Positions 16,572 to 24,609 of a DNA stretch of 36,994 nt are shown piece after piece (positions within the stretch are counted from its first letter, which is position 1; the number at the start of each line of letters is the position of its first letter). The stretch covers positions 1-36,994 of the forward strand of contig CAZTYH010000024.1 in the NCBI GenBank assembly GCA_964617565.1, read 5' to 3'. Source of the stretch: JAKJGV01 sp964617565 (GTDB lineage: Bacteria; Verrucomicrobiota; Kiritimatiellia; CAIQIC01; JAGNIJ01). Under the pieces are notes generated by a model that did not search any database, was not told where the DNA came from, and saw nothing but the letters and a program-made list of their open reading frames with translations. Position numbers and translations under genes: made by a program.

Positions 16572-17231
16572 TTAGTCCGGACGTAACACGCCCAGCGCTC
16601 GTTTTGTCGCTTCTCGCACGGTGAAAAAAGGGTCTTTAAGCAGCGGCCTGAGCATGGGGACGACCGTCGGATCGCCGATATCGCGCAAAGCGTTTACGGC
16701 CGCGATCCGGCGTACTTCACGCTCATTCGCAAGAAACGGAACGATTAACGGCACCGCCTCTTTCACATTCCACTTTCCCAGCGTCCGCAGCGCCGCACCC
16801 GCAACTTCCTCGTCATCCAACAACGGCATTATACGGCTCGCGTATTCCGGCGTGTTATGAAAACCCATGAAGAACACGGCGATCCGACGGGTCCGCGCGT
16901 GAGGGGAATCAAGGAACTCCGCGAGCACCGGCGCGGCTTCCGCCGGCTCCATCTGCTCAACCATTTCCTGCGCAAGCACACCAATCATCACGTTCTCGTA
17001 ATGGACGCGCTGCATCACTTCACGCAATGCGTCCGGGCCTCGGGCAAACAACTCCTCGCGCGCTATCCTCTTCGCCTCGCGCTTCTCCGGCGTGTTGCCG
17101 TATCGCTGCGCGTCGAAAATCAATGCGTCGTATGAAACCGACCAACCCATGGTAGCCGCAAAGAGGCACAAGAAGGCGCAAAGCAAAACCCTTTTTTCTT
17201 GCGCTCTTTTGTGCTTTTTTGCGGCCATCAT
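16572..17231 (-). CDS. Exported HEAT-repeat protein
   Basis: A 219-residue protein with an N-terminal basic stretch and hydrophobic core (KRVLLCAFLCLFAATMG), consistent with a signal peptide. From about 60 onward it is built of HEAT/PBS-lyase-like helical repeats: APVLAEFLDSPHARTRRIAVFFMG, ASRIMPLLDDEEVAGAALRTLG, PLIVPFLANEREVRRIAAVNALRDIGD and PMLRPLLKDPFFTVREATKRALG, each given as a landmark below family length. Such solenoids serve as protein-binding scaffolds. The ATG overlaps the stop of the GND-Y repeat gene (ATGA, 17228-17231), so the two are translationally coupled and may interact. The region coding the basic stretch and signal peptide looks like an intergenic repeat of the GCGCAAAG type. 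Confidence 0.85.
   Translation of the reverse strand: MMAAKKHKRAQEKRVLLCAFLCLFAATMGWSVSYDALIFDAQRYGNTPEKREAKRIAREELFARGPDALREVMQRVHYENVMIGVLAQEMVEQMEPAEAAPVLAEFLDSPHARTRRIAVFFMGFHNTPEYASRIMPLLDDEEVAGAALRTLGKWNVKEAVPLIVPFLANEREVRRIAAVNALRDIGDPTVVPMLRPLLKDPFFTVREATKRALGVLRPD
17157..17228. repeat. GCAAAG/GCGCAAAG-type repeat overlapping a gene start
   Basis: Plus-strand words GCAAAGAGGCACAAGAAGG and GCGCAAAG, followed by TTGCGCTCTTTTGTGC in roughly inverted order, span the first codons of the HEAT gene. Such G/C-A/T words with a 7-8-base rhythm resemble known intergenic repeat families of PVC-type and related bacteria. Here they are translated. Confidence 0.5.
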
Positions 17232-19198
17232 TCTTCGTCCTCCAAATCATAAATGATCCCGAAATCAGGGCGGACCTTGCGCGCACCATTATCGGCTTCG
17301 CTTGAATAGCGGTCATGCCCGCCGAGGTCCAGCAGCACGGCAAGACTGCCGTACTCCCGCTTGTCGCCATCGTTCCCGATCCCCTGGCACTGATCGGGCT
17401 GACGCGCAAAATAGGCATCGTGGCCTGCCGAATCCACCAACAAGCCCAGCGCGTTGTTGATCGCGCGCCCCTGCCCGTGATGATCGGCCGTGTAAACGTC
17501 GTTGCCCGAATGGTCCAGCAACACGCCCACCGCGTAATCATGCGCGGCGCCCTGCACAAGGATGCCGCCGTTGTACACATCATTCCCGCCGCCATCGGCC
17601 AGCAACCCTACGCTCAAATGAATGCCTGCGCCCTGACCGTACTGATGCAGCGTGTACGTGTCATGTCCTGCCGCATCGAGCAGCATTCCGATGCTGTACC
17701 AGTAGCTCACGCCCTGGCCATACACGTCCGCCGTGTACGTGTCGTTGCCGTCGAGATCCACCAGCGCCGCCACGCCGCCGCCCGCGAAAGGACGCATCCC
17801 GATCGCGAAGCCCTGCGCGAGGGAAAGATAACGTTCGTCGTTCCGCTCGTAATCATGCTCGCGGCCTCCCGCGAAATACCGGTCGTTGCCCGCACGATTG
17901 AGGAGGATACCCACACCCAGTACGCCCGCGTAACCCTGCCCGCAAAGCCCCACGTCGAAGAAATCGTTTCCGCCGTAATCCAGCAGATACCCAAACCCGC
18001 CATACCCGGCGCCCTGCGCGAAAGCGCGCGCGCGATAAACGTCGTCACCCGCCCGATCTTCTATCCACCCCGCGCCGAAAAGCCCGGCCCCCTGCCCCAT
18101 ATACTTCGCGACATAACAATCGTCACCCTCAACATCCAATACCACAGCCACCCCGAAAACCGCCGCGCCCGCGCCCAGCAGTCCCTCCGCGATATAGCGA
18201 TCCGAACCTTCAATATCCACAATGGCAGAAAGCCGCTTTCCGAGCAGACCGTTGGCAGCGCCCGGCGCGCCGCGATACGTATCATTCCCGCCGGGGTCCA
18301 ACACCAGCAGCGCATCTCCCGCGTGCACGTCCGGCCCTTTCTTGCCGATCACCACATCACCAAGTGGTGTTTCGAACCGGATGGATTCCGCCGGCCATTC
18401 CGACACGGCACAAGCATCCTCCGCCAAGCGGGCCACCGCGCGTTGAAACATTTTTCCTCCGTCCAGCAACGCTCCCAGGTCAATCCTCCGCAACACGCCG
18501 ATGAACGATCGGGCAGGCGGCTCGGGATCGATCTGCAGCGACTCCCTGATCGCGCGTTCGATGAACTCGAGCGGCAAGCCCGAATCGGTCAGCGCATTTC
18601 GCACTTCCGGCCGATCTTCCGCGTTGAACAGGCCCGCGAGAAAGGCCGTGGCAAGGTGCTGCATGTCCTCCGGGGACAAATCGCCAAAGGCAATATCCAG
18701 CCGCGCAGCCGCGCGCGACGCATCGGCGAGGAATCGGTCCAGCGCCAGAGCGAGCGCGGGCACAACTTCATGCCACGGCCCCAAATGCGAGGCCGGCTCG
18801 CCGAACGGGTCGGCATCCCACAAGCGCACTTCGAGCAGATCGGCTGCCATGGCCCACACAGGGACCGTGTTGTGATTCGAAACAACCGAAAGCACCGTCG
18901 CGCCCAGCACCGGCAACTGGAGCGGGTCCGTCAGCAGGCGGCGATTCCGCTCCAGTACCAGCTCCGGCTTGCCCATGTCCTTTTCGAACGAGAGATCCCG
19001 TTCCGTCATGTCCATTAGAGCCAGGGCCCTGGAAAGATGATGCTGCTCGTTTGTGCCCAAGAGGTTGTCCGCGGTCCATGCATGAGCAACGGAGGTGAGC
19101 AGAAGAAGCGCAAAAACACTTTTTTCCAATGCCTGGACTTGCCCGCCGCGGCGGGAAAACAGCCGGGAAATTTTCCAATCCCTGGAAAAATATTTCAT
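17228..19198 (-). CDS. Exported protein with twelve GND-Y tandem repeats
   Basis: A 656-residue protein with a signal peptide (ALEKSVFALLLLTSVAHA). Residues 43-290 form a largely helical N-terminal region. The C-terminal 350 residues are about twelve units of 26-27 residues with the pattern hGhLLDxxGNDxYxAxxxGQGAG (examples VGVLLDHSGNDVYTADHHG, IGMLLDAAGHDTYTLHQYG). The GGNDxY core recalls RTX calcium-binding repeats, but the period is about three times longer; one unit has a 20-residue insertion (REHDYERNDERYLSLAQG). A beta-solenoid that may bind a metal ion is a reasonable inference. The start is set by TGATG overlap with the stop of the DUF456 gene at 19198; an earlier ATG at 19291 lies inside that gene. 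No named family was recognised. Confidence 0.85.
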   Translation of the reverse strand: MKYFSRDWKISRLFSRRGGQVQALEKSVFALLLLTSVAHAWTADNLLGTNEQHHLSRALALMDMTERDLSFEKDMGKPELVLERNRRLLTDPLQLPVLGATVLSVVSNHNTVPVWAMAADLLEVRLWDADPFGEPASHLGPWHEVVPALALALDRFLADASRAAARLDIAFGDLSPEDMQHLATAFLAGLFNAEDRPEVRNALTDSGLPLEFIERAIRESLQIDPEPPARSFIGVLRRIDLGALLDGGKMFQRAVARLAEDACAVSEWPAESIRFETPLGDVVIGKKGPDVHAGDALLVLDPGGNDTYRGAPGAANGLLGKRLSAIVDIEGSDRYIAEGLLGAGAAVFGVAVVLDVEGDDCYVAKYMGQGAGLFGAGWIEDRAGDDVYRARAFAQGAGYGGFGYLLDYGGNDFFDVGLCGQGYAGVLGVGILLNRAGNDRYFAGGREHDYERNDERYLSLAQGFAIGMRPFAGGGVAALVDLDGNDTYTADVYGQGVSYWYSIGMLLDAAGHDTYTLHQYGQGAGIHLSVGLLADGGGNDVYNGGILVQGAAHDYAVGVLLDHSGNDVYTADHHGQGRAINNALGLLVDSAGHDAYFARQPDQCQGIGNDGDKREYGSLAVLLDLGGHDRYSSEADNGARKVRPDFGIIYDLEDEE

Positions 19199-19734
19199 CA
19201 AAGGATTCCCGCGAACAACCATGCCGTCATGCCCAGCGTTGCGGTCACTTTCAAAAGCACCACGAACATGCGCGAGAGCACGGTGCCCCATGCAATGTAC
19301 AACGCGCGGCCGTTTTCCTTCAGCCGGATACGCTCAAAGAAATAGACCGCGCCGAAGCTGCCGGCCACCAACCCGATCAGGCTCCCCAGCAGGGGAATTA
19401 AAAGCTGCGCGCCGAGCAGCATGCCGAAAACTCCGCCCACCACGGCCAGCAATCCGGCCCATCCCGAGCCGCCCCTCTGCTTCACCCCCCAGAATCCGGC
19501 CACATATTCGGCGACCTCAACCAGAACGCCGACGTATATGAAGAAAAGAACCGTGCCGATACCGGGAAACGCGCTCCCGCGAAAGACAAACGCCAGCAGC
19601 GACGCAAACACCACGAGCCACGTACCGGAAATGGAAAGGCAGGAAAGGAAAAGACCGACCACGCACATGAGTGCGAGGAAGAGCAGAAAAAGACTGGAAA
19701 CAAACTGGCCAACAGAACTCAGGAACGCATCCAT
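19198..19734 (-). CDS. DUF456-family membrane protein
   Basis: A 178-residue integral membrane protein. It begins with a hydrophobic pair (FVSSLFLLFLALMCVVGLFL; LVVFASLLAFVF), then a segment GTVLFFIYVGVLVEVAEYVAG and a Gly-rich region (GGVFGMLLGAQLLIPLLGSLIG) typical of DUF456, whose function is unknown. The family is usually about 160 residues. ATG 19734 is preferred because the longer frame to 19794 runs through a repeat element; no strong RBS is visible. Its stop shares a base with the start of the GND-Y protein, so the two are coupled. DUF456 proteins may help export or assemble a partner, which is speculation. Confidence 0.85.
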   Translation of the reverse strand: MDAFLSSVGQFVSSLFLLFLALMCVVGLFLSCLSISGTWLVVFASLLAFVFRGSAFPGIGTVLFFIYVGVLVEVAEYVAGFWGVKQRGGSGWAGLLAVVGGVFGMLLGAQLLIPLLGSLIGLVAGSFGAVYFFERIRLKENGRALYIAWGTVLSRMFVVLLKVTATLGMTAWLFAGIL

Positions 19735-19740
19735 GGCAAC

Positions 19741-19826
19741 ATCCAACATTGAACACTGAACGTCGAACGTTGAAGGAAAGATTCCTTCCTTCAACGTTCA
19801 ATGTGGGCCGTTCAACGTTCGAAGTT
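19741..19826. repeat. GAACGTT-family intergenic repeat with 13-bp hairpin
   Basis: AACGTTGAAGGAA (19766-19778) pairs with TTCCTTCAACGTT (19786-19798) across a 7-base loop, flanked by more ACATTGAACACTGAACG and TTCAACGTTCG words. It fills the gap between the CsgG-like gene and the DUF456 gene and could end or attenuate transcription between them. Confidence 0.75.
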
Positions 19827-20770
19827 TACTGAATCTCCTTAATAATGAGCGCCGGCTCGATCCCATCGGTCGCGATAATATTCAGCCGCGCCTTCTCAAG
19901 AATCTCCTTCATCTCGTCCGCCGAAAGCTCCGTGCGAATCATCGGCACTTCGATCGCCGTATCTTTTTCCAGCATGATGCGCTTGGTGATATCGCGGTAG
20001 CCCGGCTTGCCGATCGTGACCACGTGATCGCCCTGGTACACCTGCAACCCGACGATCGGCGTGGTGCCCACCAGCAACCCGTTCACTTCCACCATGGCCG
20101 GGTCGGCGGAGGTCTTGATGTTCAGGCGCACGCGCGGACGCGCCGCTTCGCGGGCCTTGCGGTTTTCAAGCGATTGCCGAAGCTGCGGCACAGCCTTCGC
20201 GATGGCCTGATCCATGAGATCCAGCGCATCGTCCTCGGAGATTTCCGTGTAAGACGCATCGGTCTGTCTCACGTTGTTGCGGGCGACGCCTTCGGCCACG
20301 GCAATCACCGTGCCGTCAACGGGATCGAGCGCCTGTATGGACAGCCGGAGCGACAGCGTGGCAAACTCGGTCTTGTATCCACCCTGGTTGACAACCTGTT
20401 TACCGGTCGAGAAGCTTTCGAGATATCCTCGCAGCACCGCATCGGCATTAAGCGCCTGCGCGGCCTGGATAAACGTCGGTTTCGCGTCGGCAGGCCTGCC
20501 GCTATCCATCGGCTGCGACCGTTCTATCTGGTTGATGAAATCACGCCGGTCAATCAGCACAAAATTTTCAGAGCCCACGAGGTCGCGCGTGAGCGCGTTG
20601 ACGCCTTTCGAAGCCAGCGCGGCGGGATTGATCGAGCCTCCGAGCAAGGCGTCGGATCGCTGGCCTGTCTGGTTTTCAAAGTCCATGACAGCCACGCGAA
20701 TCGGCCCCTCCGCCGGCGTTGAAACGATCGCAAGGAGGAGCAGAATAACGGTCATAACGGTGGTCTTCAT
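19826..20770 (-). CDS. CsgG-like periplasmic protein with PEGA domain
   Basis: A 314-residue protein with a signal peptide (MKTTVMTVILLLLAIVSTPAEG); no lipobox Cys is seen. Residues 24-215 match the CsgG/TolB-N-like alpha/beta fold: IRVAVMDFENQTGQ, VGSENFVLIDRRDFINQI, AQALNADAVLRGYLESF, LSLRLSIQALDPVDGTVIAVAEG. Residues about 222-270 form a PEGA domain (ADPAMVEVNGLLVGTTPI, DHVVTIGKPGY). CsgG forms an outer-membrane curli export channel in enterobacteria, but CsgG-like proteins without curli genes are widespread and often of unknown role. It is upstream of the DUF456, GND-Y and HEAT genes on the same strand, separated from DUF456 only by a repeat block. Confidence 0.85.
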   Translation of the reverse strand: MKTTVMTVILLLLAIVSTPAEGPIRVAVMDFENQTGQRSDALLGGSINPAALASKGVNALTRDLVGSENFVLIDRRDFINQIERSQPMDSGRPADAKPTFIQAAQALNADAVLRGYLESFSTGKQVVNQGGYKTEFATLSLRLSIQALDPVDGTVIAVAEGVARNNVRQTDASYTEISEDDALDLMDQAIAKAVPQLRQSLENRKAREAARPRVRLNIKTSADPAMVEVNGLLVGTTPIVGLQVYQGDHVVTIGKPGYRDITKRIMLEKDTAIEVPMIRTELSADEMKEILEKARLNIIATDGIEPALIIKEIQ

Positions 20771-21042
20771 CGCATTTCTCCCTTCTCCAAAGTACGGACC
20801 ATCATAGCCCGCATGGCGCTCAATGAAAAGCGCTTCCTGTTCTCACGGATTAGACGCCGCGGCCAGGCCTGCGATTCAAGCCATTTTTCCGGGTGAACGT
20901 CTATGGTTCAAGTGGTTTTCACATAGGTCTTTTTGTAAAGGGCGGCTCCCGGGTGAAATCAATTCCGTGCCGCAAAGTTCATGATTGAGTGTGGGCGGGG
21001 TTCTCCGGTACCTTGCCGGACCGCAAGCAAAGGAAGGCGAAG

Positions 21043-22719
21043 ATGGCAGGCGAATACGTATTCAATCTGGTCCGGCTGACGAAGCAATACAACAAGGTGA
21101 ACGTTCTTGATGACGTCAGCCTCGCGTTTTTTTTCGGCGCGAAGATCGGCGTCATCGGGGGCAACGGGTCCGGCAAATCCACCCTGCTGCGCATCCTTGC
21201 CCGGCAGGACACCGATTTCCTCGGCGAGGCGCAGATCGCAAAAAATGCGCGCATCGGATACCTCCCCCAGGAACCGCAACTCAATCCTGAGAAAGATGTA
21301 CAGGGCAACGTCGCCGAGGGCGTCGCCGAGGCGCAGGCCGTCATTGACCGCTACGACGAGATCTGCGACATGCTCGGCAAGGATCTTTCGGATCAGGAGA
21401 GCGAGAAACTCAACGCCGAGATGGGACGCCTGCAGGACATCATTGACGCCAACGATCTCTGGAGTCTCGACCACAACGTGGAAATGGCGATGGAAGCGCT
21501 GCGGCTACCCCCGCCCGACGCTGATGTTTCCACGCTCTCCGGCGGCGAAAAAAGACGCGTGGCGCTTTGCCGGTTGTTGATTTCCAATCCCGATGTCCTG
21601 CTGCTCGACGAGCCGACCAACCATCTCGACGCGGAATCCGTGGGTTGGCTGGAAACCTACCTGAAAAAACTCGCGGGCACATTGGTCGTGGTCACGCACG
21701 ACCGCTATTTCCTGAACAACGTGACGGAATGGACACTGGAACTCGAGGGCGGCCACACCTATCCGTTCAAGGGCAACTACGAATCCTGGCTGGAGCAGAA
21801 GCAGGCGTTGCTCGATATCAAGAGCAAGCAGCAGGGTGCGCGGCGCAAGCTGTTGGAATCCGAGCTTTCGTGGGTGCGCATGAATCCTTCCGGACGCCAG
21901 GCCAAGAGCAAAGCGCGATTGAAGCGCTACGAGGAACTGGCAAGCCAGCAGGTGGACGTCCGCGAGGATACGCTTGAAATACAAATCCCGCCCGGACCCC
22001 GGCTCGGTAATATTGTCGTCCGCGCGGAAGGGCTTACCAAGGCGTTCGGTGAGCAGTTGATCATGGAGAATGTCACCTTCGACCTGCCACGCGGCGGCAT
22101 CGTCGGGGTCATTGGCGCCAACGGCGCGGGCAAAACGACATTATTCAAGATGATCACCGGGCAGGAGGTCCCGACGGCGGGGAAACTGATGGTCGGCGAG
22201 ACGGTAAAGGTTTCGTACGTGGACCAGATGCGCGATGCGCTGAACCCGAACCGAACCGTTTACGAAGAAATCACGGATGGAGTGGAAACGCTCAAGCTCG
22301 GGACGCGCGACATCAGCGGCCGGGCTTATTGCTCGCGATTCAACCTGAAGGGCGGCGACCAGCAGAAGAAAGTCGGCCAACTCTCCGGCGGGGAGCGCAA
22401 TCGCGTACATCTTGCCAAGCTGCTGAAAAGCGGCGGGAACCTGCTGCTGCTTGACGAACCGACGAATGACCTGGATGTGAATACACTTCGTTCACTGGAA
22501 GATGGTTTGCAGAATTTCGGCGGTTGCGCCGTGGTGATCAGCCACGACCGCTGGTTCCTCGATCGTGTCGCGACGCACATCCTCGCATTCGAAGGCGACA
22601 GCCAGGTGACATGGTTTGAAGGAAACTACGAAGCGTATCACGAGCACCGCCGCAAGCTGTTGGGCGATGATGCGGACCAGCCCCACCGCATCCGGTTCAG
22701 ACCGGTGAGCCATCGGTAG
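21043..22719 (+). CDS. ettA: Energy-dependent translational throttle A, ABC-F ATPase
   Basis: A 558-residue soluble protein with two ABC cassettes and no membrane domain. Walker A sites are GGNGSGKST (39-47) and GANGAGKTT. Signatures are LSGGEKRRVALCRLL and LSGGERNRVHLAKLL, Walker B regions are VLLLDEPTNHLD and LLLLDEPTNDLD. The interdomain linker carries the EttA hallmark WVRMNPSGRQAKSKARLKRY. In E. coli EttA binds the ribosomal E site and gates entry into elongation according to ATP/ADP level. Length is nearly the same as E. coli (555). The ATG at 21043 is chosen by GGAAGG upstream and alignment with the EttA N-terminus; an in-frame ATG at 20989 lacks these. The stop TAG lies inside a TAGCCAGAAG repeat. 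Confidence 0.94.
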   Translation: MAGEYVFNLVRLTKQYNKVNVLDDVSLAFFFGAKIGVIGGNGSGKSTLLRILARQDTDFLGEAQIAKNARIGYLPQEPQLNPEKDVQGNVAEGVAEAQAVIDRYDEICDMLGKDLSDQESEKLNAEMGRLQDIIDANDLWSLDHNVEMAMEALRLPPPDADVSTLSGGEKRRVALCRLLISNPDVLLLDEPTNHLDAESVGWLETYLKKLAGTLVVVTHDRYFLNNVTEWTLELEGGHTYPFKGNYESWLEQKQALLDIKSKQQGARRKLLESELSWVRMNPSGRQAKSKARLKRYEELASQQVDVREDTLEIQIPPGPRLGNIVVRAEGLTKAFGEQLIMENVTFDLPRGGIVGVIGANGAGKTTLFKMITGQEVPTAGKLMVGETVKVSYVDQMRDALNPNRTVYEEITDGVETLKLGTRDISGRAYCSRFNLKGGDQQKKVGQLSGGERNRVHLAKLLKSGGNLLLLDEPTNDLDVNTLRSLEDGLQNFGGCAVVISHDRWFLDRVATHILAFEGDSQVTWFEGNYEAYHEHRRKLLGDDADQPHRIRFRPVSHR

Positions 22720-22743
22720 CCAGAAGTCAGAGGTCGGCCAGAG
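22717..22743. repeat. CAGAAGTCAGAGGTC-type repeat at a gene end
   Basis: TAGCCAGAAGTCAGAGGTC begins with the ettA stop codon. The 10-mer TAGCCAGAAG recurs at 36324-36333, where it again supplies the stop codon, of rmuC. Confidence 0.65.
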
Positions 22744-22769
22744 ATATCCACCGCGGACCCCGGCTCCCT

Positions 22770-23357
22770 TTACTCCTCGATCTTCACGCTCCAGTCGTGT
22801 CCGAAGAAGCTGGAGCTCGACAAAGCCTGCCTGAGATTGTTATTCCAACTGTCGTCGGATGCATCGCGCAACAGGTAAGCAATTTCTTCGCCTCCCTCGG
22901 TCCATCCCTTGAGCTGGATTGCATAAAAATTATCGCCCGGGCGCGTGAGATCAGGGCTGATCTCAATCTTCCAGATATCCAGCATGACCGGCGCATCCAT
23001 CGGGAGGCCATGGAAGCGTCCCGCATCCGCATCGCCGGTGCCGAGATAAACATTGTCCACCCAACTTCCCATGATCCAGTGCTCGGATTCCCCGTTCCAC
23101 CATCGAACCAAAACCTGCGAGTCTGCTTCACCCGCAAACCGGTTTGCCGTCAGGATGTATAAAACAACAGGCTCATTGTTCTTGATCGTGGCACTGCCAT
23201 TACCGAGAAAAGAGAAATCCTTGCTGGGGACATATTCCGTGGTCCGGTCATCCTCGCCGTCGTTGTCGTCATGATACGCCCAGTCTGTATTCAAACCGGC
23301 GCAAACCATCGAGCCGCAGGCCAGCAAGCAGAACAAAAACGCGATTTTGCGCATCAT
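22770..23357 (-). CDS. Small exported protein of unknown function
   Basis: A 195-residue protein with a signal peptide (MMRKIAFLFCLLACGSMVCA). The mature part opens with an acidic stretch (YHDDNDGEDDRTTEYV) and has a beta-rich pattern: NNEPVVLYILTANRFAGEADSQVLVRW is a landmark, also SEHWIMGSWVDNVYLG and PGDNFYAIQLKGWTEG. No family is recognised. AAAGGAG precedes the ATG. A good promoter lies at 23405-23433, with an operator-like site just upstream of its -35, so the divergent LacI-type regulator may control it. Confidence 0.8.
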   Translation of the reverse strand: MMRKIAFLFCLLACGSMVCAGLNTDWAYHDDNDGEDDRTTEYVPSKDFSFLGNGSATIKNNEPVVLYILTANRFAGEADSQVLVRWWNGESEHWIMGSWVDNVYLGTGDADAGRFHGLPMDAPVMLDIWKIEISPDLTRPGDNFYAIQLKGWTEGGEEIAYLLRDASDDSWNNNLRQALSSSSFFGHDWSVKIEE

Positions 23358-23404
23358 CTGTCACTCCTTTCAGGATTTCGAATAACGGCATCCCGTGCCA
23401 AAAC

Positions 23405-23433
23405 ATCATAGCGTCCGCCTTATTTTCCCGCAA
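23405..23433 (-). promoter_or_regulatory. Candidate promoter of the exported-protein gene
   Basis: On the minus strand: TTGCGG, 17-base spacer, TATGAT (five of six to the -10 consensus), about 45 bases before the ATG at 23357. Confidence 0.5.
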
Positions 23434-23442
23434 GAGGTTGCG

Positions 23443-23451
23443 AAAACGCTT
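23443..23451. promoter_or_regulatory. LacI-type operator candidate, distal copy
   Basis: AAAACGCTT around a central CG, nine bases upstream of the -35 of the exported-protein promoter. The same 9-mer occurs inverted at 23536-23544. LacI-family operators typically have a central CG in an imperfect palindrome. Confidence 0.45.
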
Positions 23452-23535
23452 CAAACAGGCCATATGCGACCGATATCAAAGATTGGTAAACCGCTCTAAT
23501 CCTGTTGCTTCCCTCTCTGGAACGCGCTATGGATA

Positions 23536-23544
23536 AAGCGTTTT
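23536..23544. promoter_or_regulatory. LacI-type operator candidate, proximal copy
   Basis: AAGCGTTTT, the exact reverse complement of the site at 23443-23451, 25 bases before the regulator ATG. A weak promoter pair, TTGCTT (23505-23510), 17-base spacer, TATGGA (23528-23533), would place it over the transcription start, as expected for autorepression. Confidence 0.45.
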
Positions 23545-23568
23545 GACACACCGGGGAGACAGGCAATC

Positions 23569-24591
23569 ATGGGCAAGACGACGATCAAGGAAATAGCAAA
23601 AGAGTGCGGCGTATCGCTCAGCACGGTGTCGCTTGTGCTGAACAACAACCCACGCATCAGCGAAAAGACCCGCAACCGCGTGCTGGCATCCGTGCGCAAA
23701 CATTCGTACCAGCCTAATGCACATGCCCGCGGCCTGGCCTCCCAGATGAGCCATTCCCTCAGCGTGGTGGTTCCCCATCTCAACCATGTTTTTGCCGACA
23801 TTTATTTCGGCGAGATCGTCAGCGGCATCTATGATCACGCCACTGCACAGGGCTACAAGCTCCTGCTCGATGTCGCCAACGAGCAATTCGTGCAGAGCGA
23901 AGAGTATGTGAACCTCCTCAAGGCACGGCGCGCGGACGGCATGCTTTTCATCGCTTCCTCGATAAACGACGATTACCTCCGCGTGTTCGAAAACAGTCCG
24001 TACGCATTCCTTCTCGTTAACCACTATTTCCCGGGCAGCGAACTGAACTTTATCGCCGTTGATTACAAGGATTCCGCGCGGCAGGCCGCCGATCATTTAA
24101 CCGGCCTGGGCCATCGCTCCATCGGCATGATCGCCGGCATCAACACATTCACAGGGGTTGATTTCCGCGATGCCTTCATCGCGCGCTGCCGCGAAAAGGG
24201 TCTCAGTGAGAAAAATATTCCCTGGGCGCCGGGCGGCAAGGATTGGAGCCAGGAGGAAGGCTATGAGGCAGCGAAAACGCTGCTTGAGAAGAATCCGTCG
24301 CTGACGGCGATCATGGCCGGAAACGACCGCATGGCGATCGGGGCCATGCGTTATATCCATACACGCGGATTGCGGATCCCCGAAGACATTTCCGTGATGG
24401 GCGTGGACGACATATCCGCCGCCAGTTTCACCACGCCCGGCCTGACCACCATCCGGCACAACCTGTATCAACTTGGCAAACTGTCTTGTGAGCGCATGCT
24501 GGCCCTTTTCCGCGACGAGATCACGGAATGCCGGGAAACCCTCTCGTCGAACCTCGTCGTTCGCGAATCAACCGGGCCTGCAAAGCGTTGA
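23569..24591 (+). CDS. LacI-family transcriptional regulator
   Basis: A 340-residue regulator. The helix-turn-helix and hinge lie at 1-58 (TTIKEIAKECGVSLSTVSLVL, NPRISEKTRNRVLASVRKHSY as landmarks; the hinge is HARGLASQMS). A periplasmic-binding-like sensor domain follows from SLSVVVPHLNHVFADIYFGE to the end, with the family signature ITAIMAGNDRMAIGAM-like segment LTAIMAGNDRMAIGAMRYI and VMGVDDISAASFTTPGLTTI. The ligand is probably a sugar, but no transport or sugar-catabolic genes adjoin it. GGGGAG precedes the ATG. Inverted AAAACGCTT sites on both sides of the divergent promoters suggest it represses itself and the neighbouring exported-protein gene. Confidence 0.93.
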   Translation: MGKTTIKEIAKECGVSLSTVSLVLNNNPRISEKTRNRVLASVRKHSYQPNAHARGLASQMSHSLSVVVPHLNHVFADIYFGEIVSGIYDHATAQGYKLLLDVANEQFVQSEEYVNLLKARRADGMLFIASSINDDYLRVFENSPYAFLLVNHYFPGSELNFIAVDYKDSARQAADHLTGLGHRSIGMIAGINTFTGVDFRDAFIARCREKGLSEKNIPWAPGGKDWSQEEGYEAAKTLLEKNPSLTAIMAGNDRMAIGAMRYIHTRGLRIPEDISVMGVDDISAASFTTPGLTTIRHNLYQLGKLSCERMLALFRDEITECRETLSSNLVVRESTGPAKR

Positions 24592-24609
24592 CGATCATGG
24601 GGAACAGCC

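Noticed and set aside
17228..18300. Repeat region of the GND-Y gene as a CRISPR or DNA-level tandem array
   Set aside because: The repeats are conserved as protein, not as DNA; there are no identical direct repeats with unique spacers.
17315..19018. Long plus-strand open frame opposite the GND-Y repeat gene
   Set aside because: It is antisense to a gene with signal peptide and regular protein repeats, lacks recognisable motifs, and long antisense frames are common in GC-rich DNA.
24268..24283. GCAGCGAAAACGCTGC palindrome as an internal operator
   Set aside because: It lies in conserved LacI-type coding sequence and matches only eight of the nine operator bases, so codon choice explains it as well.
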